9,543 nucleotides of DNA, taken from assembly GCA_964560655.1 (NCBI GenBank), contig CAZLLR010000021.1, positions 1-9,543 of the forward strand, in the 5' to 3' direction. This DNA comes from GCA-002772825 sp964560655 (GTDB lineage: Bacteria > Patescibacteriota > Minisyncoccia > GCA-002772825). The first letter of the stretch is position 1; every line of letters starts with the position of its first letter. A program made the translations under genes and the position numbers. Of the stretch, positions 5,927 through 9,543 are shown piece by piece. The notes under the pieces are model-generated. The model was not told where the DNA came from. It was given only the letters and a program-made list of their open reading frames with translations, and searched no databases.

Positions 5927-6868
5927 TTAAAGAGGGCAATTGAAGATAGCGGTGTATTCATTTGCCACTTTCACTTCTTCAGGAGAGAGTTCTTCCACTC
6001 CTTCACCCCTTATCTCTACAGAAGAGTGTCCTCTTTTTTGAAACCTATTGGTCTTAAGCTTTATGTCACATGGGTTGCAATGGCCATACCAAGAACACGG
6101 CCTAAACACATCTTCTACCTGAAGGTCAGGATTGAGGATTGAGCCTATAGGCTCCCTTCCTTCATAGAGGTCAGCCGTACAACGATACATCATGCCGTTA
6201 GGACCGACAATAAGTTCCGTGGTCTTGCATTCTACATCTTTCCGAAAATTCTTATCACAGGCACCTTTGTAGCGGTAGTGTCCATGCATCACTCCTGAAT
6301 GCTCACCCAAGAACTCTTTGATGCGAAAATCTACCCCGACACTGAGAAAAGACTTTTTTGCTTCCTCTATCTTTTTCATCTGAGATGGATGCGCGACGGA
6401 CCAGACACCGATAAAGTATCCTCTGCTTTTCAACTCAAGAACATTTGATATCAAGATACTGAGATCCATCTGTTCAGGATGATAACTGACCCTAATAGAT
6501 GAATAAGGCGCATCACGTCTTACTCTGTCAGGGTTGATTTCAATAAACTTCTTGATGGACATGGTATTGTAGAGATTCGTCAAAACATCAACTTCGAGAT
6601 CAAGCTTAATACCTTTCACGATCTCGACAAAGTCAGAGTGAATGAGAGGCTCTCCTCCTTGTAAAGTGACAGGGATACCAGACCTTGAGACGATCCTGTT
6701 TAATCCGGCTATCCACTCTCTGCCAATCAGTATCTTCCCCTTTTTATCAGCCTCAGACTCGTAATTATTAATACAGAAACTGCACTTCAAATTGCAAGTC
6801 ATTGTAAGGAAAACAGCTATATAATTATACCTTCCCGGGATAATCAACTCCTTCATCTCTTTACACAT
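5927..6868 (-). CDS. Radical SAM protein with cysteine-rich C-terminus (rSAM 3)
   Basis: The product has 313 residues. CNLKCSFC (C25, C29, C32) is the CX3CX2C motif and LQGGEPLIH (69-77) the canonical GGEP SAM-binding motif. The C-terminal part holds C204, C214, C230, C258, C264 and C267 (RPCSWYGHCNPCD), a SPASM/twitch-like arrangement for an auxiliary cluster; C311 is the third-last residue. It is shorter than rSAM 1 and 2, lacks their NAGT...KIH segment, and its cluster motif lies very close to the N-terminus, so it belongs to a different subfamily. The start is fixed by GGAGG about 8 nt before the ATG. The gene sits between GT9 and rSAM 2 as a separate unit. Proteins of this shape act in peptide modification, sugar chemistry and cofactor synthesis; the setting favours glycan-related work, but the substrate cannot be inferred. 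Confidence 0.92.
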   Translation of the reverse strand: MCKEMKELIIPGRYNYIAVFLTMTCNLKCSFCINNYESEADKKGKILIGREWIAGLNRIVSRSGIPVTLQGGEPLIHSDFVEIVKGIKLDLEVDVLTNLYNTMSIKKFIEINPDRVRRDAPYSSIRVSYHPEQMDLSILISNVLELKSRGYFIGVWSVAHPSQMKKIEEAKKSFLSVGVDFRIKEFLGEHSGVMHGHYRYKGACDKNFRKDVECKTTELIVGPNGMMYRCTADLYEGREPIGSILNPDLQVEDVFRPCSWYGHCNPCDIKLKTNRFQKRGHSSVEIRGEGVEELSPEEVKVANEYTAIFNCPL

Positions 6869-6890
6869 TTCTGCCCCTCCATATTTTATT

Positions 6891-6905
6891 TAAATGTTAA
6901 AGATC
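6891..6905 (-). promoter_or_regulatory. boxA-like motif in the leader of rSAM 3
   Basis: Minus strand GATCTTTAACATTTA, about 13 nt after the predicted start. It is the closest of the four to E. coli rrn boxA over CTTTAACA plus the AT-rich tail. Confidence 0.5.
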
Positions 6906-6924
6906 TATATTTTTTTCTATCTAA

Positions 6925-6952
6925 AAGATAGCATTACTTCGTATTTTTGCAA
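6925..6952 (-). promoter_or_regulatory. Promoter of rSAM 3
   Basis: TTGCAA, 16-nt spacer, TATCTT, behind the GT9 terminator. The -10 box lies in a small palindrome, CTATCTTTTAGATAG, which could be an operator; it is imperfect in the copy at 5834-5861. Confidence 0.7.
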
Positions 6953-6953
6953 G

Positions 6954-6983
6954 AAAAAAACCCCGCCCTTTAAAAAGGCGGGG
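6954..6983 (-). terminator. Intrinsic terminator after the GT9 gene
   Basis: Minus strand CCCCGCCTTT, 3-nt loop, AAAGGGCGGGG-type arm (10 pairs with one T-G wobble), followed by seven T. It starts 6 nt after the GT9 stop. Confidence 0.93.
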
Positions 6984-6989
6984 AGGGTA

Positions 6990-7937
6990 TCATTTCTTAG
7001 GAAGAAGCTTCTTCACTCCCTCAAAAACTCTCTCAGAAGAGATATCATACATGCAAGTTCTCTCCTTAGAACATACATTACTCATACATGGAAGACATTC
7101 TGGCTCTGGCTCAGGGAGAAGTTTCACTCCGCTCTTCACATATACTTCACCTGAGACAGTCGGACCAAAAAGGGCGACTATCTTCTTTCCAAGAGCATGG
7201 GCTATGTGGAGCCCTAGGCTGTCATTGGTGACAAGAAGCCGGCAGGAATTTATCCACTCAATATAATCTTCAAGAGAGTCTAATCCCCTTTGTAATTCTA
7301 CTGAGTATCCTTCTTCTTCAAGGATCTTTCCTAACTTATCCCAATGGAATGGAGGCCATGCCTTTATCGGCCATTTTTCTCCGACTTTACTATTGAAACC
7401 AACATCAAATTTCACCTCAGAGGTTGGCTTATAACCTAATATAGGCATCTCGCCATTCCATTTAGCCTCTACCATTTCAAAGAGAAATTCTTCCGACAAC
7501 TTTTTATTAGAACGCTTCCATTTTACATCTGAACAGAGCTCTATGACATGTTGCGACCCATCATAAGCTTTTGCTTCGCCACTCTCAGAATCGAAACGAA
7601 AACCGTATCTACGCCACGCACTGAGCGAATCAGAGAGAGCACAAATCCCAGCCACTTTCTCAAGGTTGATGATAGTATCAAATCTCTCAGCCTGAAGCTG
7701 TAAAACCGTGGTAAGGTTATATGGTAAAATACGACGAATAAAAGGATTCCCTTTCAGCAAGGGTGCTACCTCTGGAGTCACAAGCCATGTCACCTTGGCT
7801 CTCTTATACAAAGGGAGTATGACCGTACTTCTCAGTACATCGCCAAGGCTTGTGGTATTACTTACCTCACCCACTAGGGTCTCGGAGAGACCAAGCTTTA
7901 TTATGAGTACTTTCTGTTTTTCCTTCTTTTTACTCAC
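6990..7937 (-). CDS. Glycosyltransferase family 9 (heptosyltransferase-like)
   Basis: The product has 315 residues and belongs to the ADP-heptose:LPS heptosyltransferase family (COG0859). Evidence is the N-terminal VLIIKLG followed by SLGDVLRSTVILPLYKRA (30-47) and the donor-site block VTNDSLGLHIAHALGKK (236-252) with IVALFGPT (253-260). Such enzymes transfer heptose or a related sugar onto LPS core or another acceptor at the inner face of the membrane. The loop between the first strand and SLGDVLR is longer than in WaaC/WaaF. A cysteine cluster near the end (C281, C284, C289, C295; CLPCMSNVC) is common in non-core GT9 proteins and may bind metal. The start codon is GTG, chosen because GGAGGTG lies just upstream; no ATG fits. 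The gene follows a long structured leader and is closed by its own terminator. The name waaF would be too specific. Confidence 0.9.
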   Translation of the reverse strand: MSKKKEKQKVLIIKLGLSETLVGEVSNTTSLGDVLRSTVILPLYKRAKVTWLVTPEVAPLLKGNPFIRRILPYNLTTVLQLQAERFDTIINLEKVAGICALSDSLSAWRRYGFRFDSESGEAKAYDGSQHVIELCSDVKWKRSNKKLSEEFLFEMVEAKWNGEMPILGYKPTSEVKFDVGFNSKVGEKWPIKAWPPFHWDKLGKILEEEGYSVELQRGLDSLEDYIEWINSCRLLVTNDSLGLHIAHALGKKIVALFGPTVSGEVYVKSGVKLLPEPEPECLPCMSNVCSKERTCMYDISSERVFEGVKKLLPKK

Positions 7938-7954
7938 CTGGCACCTCCAATATC

Positions 7955-7969
7955 ATTAAATTAAAGAGC
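7955..7969 (-). promoter_or_regulatory. boxA-like motif in the leader of GT9
   Basis: Minus strand GCTCTTTAATTTAAT, matching boxA GCTCTTTAA over nine consecutive bases, with C to T at the next position. It lies 17 nt before the GTG and 8 nt after a hairpin, the same order (hairpin then boxA) as in rRNA leaders. Confidence 0.5.
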
Positions 7970-7977
7970 TTTACCCA

Positions 7978-8018
7978 CACACCAAGAAATCTTAGTGTGA
8001 CCTTTGCTTTAGCAAAGG
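7978..8018 (-). promoter_or_regulatory. Two tandem hairpins in the GT9 leader
   Basis: In RNA order: CCTTTGCT-AA-AGCAAAGG (8 bp, perfect; 8018-8001), then one base, then CACACTAAG-ATTT-CTTGGTGTG (9 bp, one wobble; 7999-7978). Neither is followed by a T-run, so neither looks like an intrinsic terminator. They form a structured 5' leader of unknown class just ahead of the boxA-like site. I recognise no known riboswitch. Confidence 0.55.
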
Positions 8019-8050
8019 GGCGGATTTTTATTTATACATTTTCTAAAGAT

Positions 8051-8078
8051 ATATTACCTTGGATACAGGAAAAGTAAA
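8051..8078 (-). promoter_or_regulatory. Possible promoter of the GT9 unit
   Basis: TTTACT, 16-nt spacer, TAATAT in an AT-rich intergenic stretch. It would give a leader of roughly 105 nt containing both hairpins and the boxA-like site. It is unlike the TTGCAA promoters, and other AT-rich matches exist nearby. Confidence 0.35.
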
Positions 8079-8105
8079 GTTAATTAAATTTTACGATTTT
8101 CTCTA

Positions 8106-9482
8106 TTATTCATTCTCCAAAGAAAACTTTCCTTCTTTCCATTTTAATATATATGACAAAGCAAAAGCAAAGAAGATAAAATAAATTGGATATATTACAA
8201 ACACGAACCTGGGCACCCCTTGCAAAAAGAAGATTATACTATTTAGATAAAGGACAATAGCTAAAGCCATGATAGCTCCTATATTTTTATCTCTAACAGA
8301 CTTCATCATGCCAAAAACGGCAAGAAGAAGCATCCCTATCCATAGAAACCTTATTGTTAATATAATGATAACCTTAATTAATTTCCCGACAACAGACATG
8401 CTAACATCTCCAGGGAAAGCAAACATTATAGAATATTTGGGCGCCATAGGAGTATTAGCTTTCGCAACTTCTAAAAGACCTATAAACAAATTTTTAAAAG
8501 GATGCTTCAAGTATAGCCCCTTAGCTTCTCTTGCCATCTCTTCATCAACTTGCGAAGAATTCAAACCACTTTCCAAGAGACTTGCTCTCTTCTCATTCAT
8601 AAGATATATTCCCTCTCCTTCTACTATATTAAACTCCGAGTTGTAAAGACGAACAATATATTCCCCAGATAATGCTGCTACTGCATAATCCTTCAACTCA
8701 TCATTATTAAATTCACTTTTTATAGAGTGAAGATAAAGAAGCATCCCCCCTCTATCGGCAATAGATACCTTCTCAAAATTTATATAATTCCTATAAACCC
8801 ACGGTGATATAATAATGAAACAAACAAAAATAAATAAAAATATCTTTTGTAATCCGAGCTTTCTGTCTTTTAATAAATATATCGGCAAGATAAAGATTGG
8901 TAAGAATATAAATATACTTTTCGTCAAAACTAAAAGACCAAACACTGCTCCTGATAAAGAAACTTTTCCAAGGACCGCCCTTGGACTCCAAAGTGAGTCC
9001 TTGGATTGAAACTCAATGCTTCTTAAAAATATATATAAAAATAGAAGTAGTAAAAAAGCTGCAAAGACCTCAGATATAAGGTCTGTAGCGTATACAGGGA
9101 ATATCGGCAAAAGGGCGATAGCCGTTGAAGCGACTCTTGCCGTAAAAATATTAAAGATCTTATAAGCAATTTTATACGTAAGGTAAATTATCAAGAACAA
9201 CAATATAAATTGCTCTATTCTTATTATATTATGATTAACTCCAAAGATTCTATAATTTAAGAAAAGAAAGAAAGGATAAGCCGGTTCGCGAAACATGGTT
9301 TTCTCTCCAGCAAGTGAAAATCCTTCTCCTTGAGTGAGATTAATGCCGATCTCATTATATTCCACATCGCTAGGTCCGCTCCAAGCACCATACTTAGGTA
9401 AGAAAATTAAAGCGTTAAGAGTAACGATAAAAATTATCAGAATCGGAAACCAGTATTTTTTTGTAAAATTAATGAAATTCAT
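8106..9482 (-). CDS. GT39/ArnT-like integral membrane glycosyltransferase
   Basis: The product has 458 residues with about ten hydrophobic segments. The first (about 12-28) is followed by a loop carrying PSDVEYNEIG (37-46), whose acidic residues match the catalytic first-loop acid of GT-C enzymes, and then FREPAYPFFL (64-73), the usual R-x-P-x-YP motif. The final helices contain GVPRFVFVIYPI (422-433), also typical. The family (PMT_2/ArnT/RfbX-independent GT-C) uses polyprenyl-phosphate sugars outside the cytoplasmic membrane to modify lipids, glycans or proteins. The GT2 protein encoded at 2420-3139 could supply the donor. A soluble stretch (about 240-325) lies between the helix blocks. No clear SD precedes the ATG (TTTTTTAGAT), but the N-terminus with a short charged start and one TM helix is normal. 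No intrinsic terminator follows, so transcription may run on toward GT9. Acceptor and sugar are unknown. Confidence 0.87.
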   Translation of the reverse strand: MNFINFTKKYWFPILIIFIVTLNALIFLPKYGAWSGPSDVEYNEIGINLTQGEGFSLAGEKTMFREPAYPFFLFLNYRIFGVNHNIIRIEQFILLFLIIYLTYKIAYKIFNIFTARVASTAIALLPIFPVYATDLISEVFAAFLLLLFLYIFLRSIEFQSKDSLWSPRAVLGKVSLSGAVFGLLVLTKSIFIFLPIFILPIYLLKDRKLGLQKIFLFIFVCFIIISPWVYRNYINFEKVSIADRGGMLLYLHSIKSEFNNDELKDYAVAALSGEYIVRLYNSEFNIVEGEGIYLMNEKRASLLESGLNSSQVDEEMAREAKGLYLKHPFKNLFIGLLEVAKANTPMAPKYSIMFAFPGDVSMSVVGKLIKVIIILTIRFLWIGMLLLAVFGMMKSVRDKNIGAIMALAIVLYLNSIIFFLQGVPRFVFVIYPIYFIFFAFALSYILKWKEGKFSLENE

Positions 9483-9543
9483 ATCTAAAAAATTAATTTT
9501 TTTATATTATGAGGATACATTTCAAACATATTTAAATACTTAA
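9483..9543. other. AT-rich upstream edge, no gene seen
   Basis: This is very AT-rich and probably holds the promoter of the GT39 gene, but several overlapping -10-like sequences and no convincing -35 partner prevent a call. Confidence 0.4.

Larger units (their letters stand above)
6891..6960 (-). repeat. Intergenic module copy 2 (T-tract, promoter, leader)
   Basis: Partner of 5794-5870. The same order of T-tract, CTTGCAAAAATACGAAG, -10 region, TTTTAGATAG and TATAGATCTTTAAC is kept. Flanking terminator stems and coding regions are unrelated, so similarity is confined to the module. Confidence 0.85.

Noticed and set aside
5700..5930. Plus-strand frame spanning the rSAM 2/rSAM 3 junction
   Set aside because: It crosses a start region, a promoter and a terminator of minus-strand genes and translates to low-complexity sequence.
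4360..6926. RiPP precursor peptide next to the radical SAM genes
   Set aside because: The intergenic gaps are about 145-155 nt and filled by terminator, promoter and leader; no SD-led short frame with a Cys-, Thr- or Lys-rich core was found.
4398..6960. CRISPR-like array from the recurring intergenic sequence
   Set aside because: The copies are about 1 kb apart with whole genes between them and contain promoter elements.
8001..8030. Intrinsic terminator for the GT39 gene
   Set aside because: The hairpin is strong but is not followed by a T-run on the minus strand; on the plus strand the T-rich stretch is offset and there is no plus-strand gene to terminate.
7938..8105. Known riboswitch in the GT9 leader
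   Set aside because: Two simple hairpins are clear, but none of the conserved cores of the common riboswitch classes is recognisable.
8269..8646. 125-codon open frame on the plus strand
   Set aside because: It lies wholly antisense to the GT39-like gene, shows no family motif and has no SD; it is a shadow of the membrane-protein codons.

Overview
This AT-rich window looks like part of a surface-polysaccharide or LPS-type glycan locus from a bacterium with a Gram-negative-style envelope. All nine recognisable genes lie on the minus strand, so transcription runs from the high coordinates to the low ones. The lineage cannot be fixed from sequence alone. The mix of a GT9 heptosyltransferase-like protein, several radical SAM/SPASM proteins, GT2/GT4/GT39 enzymes and a stray GIY-YIG gene recalls uncultured candidate-phylum genomes such as Omnitrophota, but that is an impression and not a result.

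Layout in the direction of transcription: (1) 9482-8106, a multi-pass GT39/ArnT-like membrane glycosyltransferase. (2) 7937-6990, a GT9 glycosyltransferase preceded by a leader with two tandem hairpins. (3) 6868-5927, 5773-4505 and 4359-3220, three radical SAM proteins with cysteine-rich SPASM-like C-termini. (4) 3139-2420 and 2411-1359, a GT2 and a GT4 glycosyltransferase. (5) 1372-1085, a small GIY-YIG protein gene bracketed by a perfect 14-bp inverted repeat. (6) 1088-1, the 5' part of a Wzx-type flippase that runs off the window.

The middle of the window has an unusual architecture. GT9 and each radical SAM gene are single-gene units: strong SD, coding region, intrinsic terminator a few bases after the stop, and then, for the radical SAM genes, a TTGCAW-type promoter starting at the terminator T-tract. 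Two of these terminator-promoter-leader junctions are near-identical copies. All four leaders (GT9 and the three radical SAM genes) also carry a match to boxA (core CTTTAA, best GCTCTTTAA or GATCTTTAAC), the RNA site bound by NusB/NusE in rRNA antitermination. If functional, these sites could let polymerase read through the series of terminators and link the separate units into one long conditional transcript.

The likely shared job is building and exporting a glycan. Soluble GT2/GT4/GT9 enzymes assemble or prime sugars, the radical SAM enzymes modify an unknown substrate (sugar, lipid or protein), the GT39 enzyme transfers a polyprenyl-linked sugar on the far side of the membrane, and the flippase moves lipid-linked glycan across it. 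The GIY-YIG gene does not fit this job and looks like a small inserted element at the GT4/flippase junction, with its repeat ends supplying the present GT4 stop codon and abutting the flippase start.
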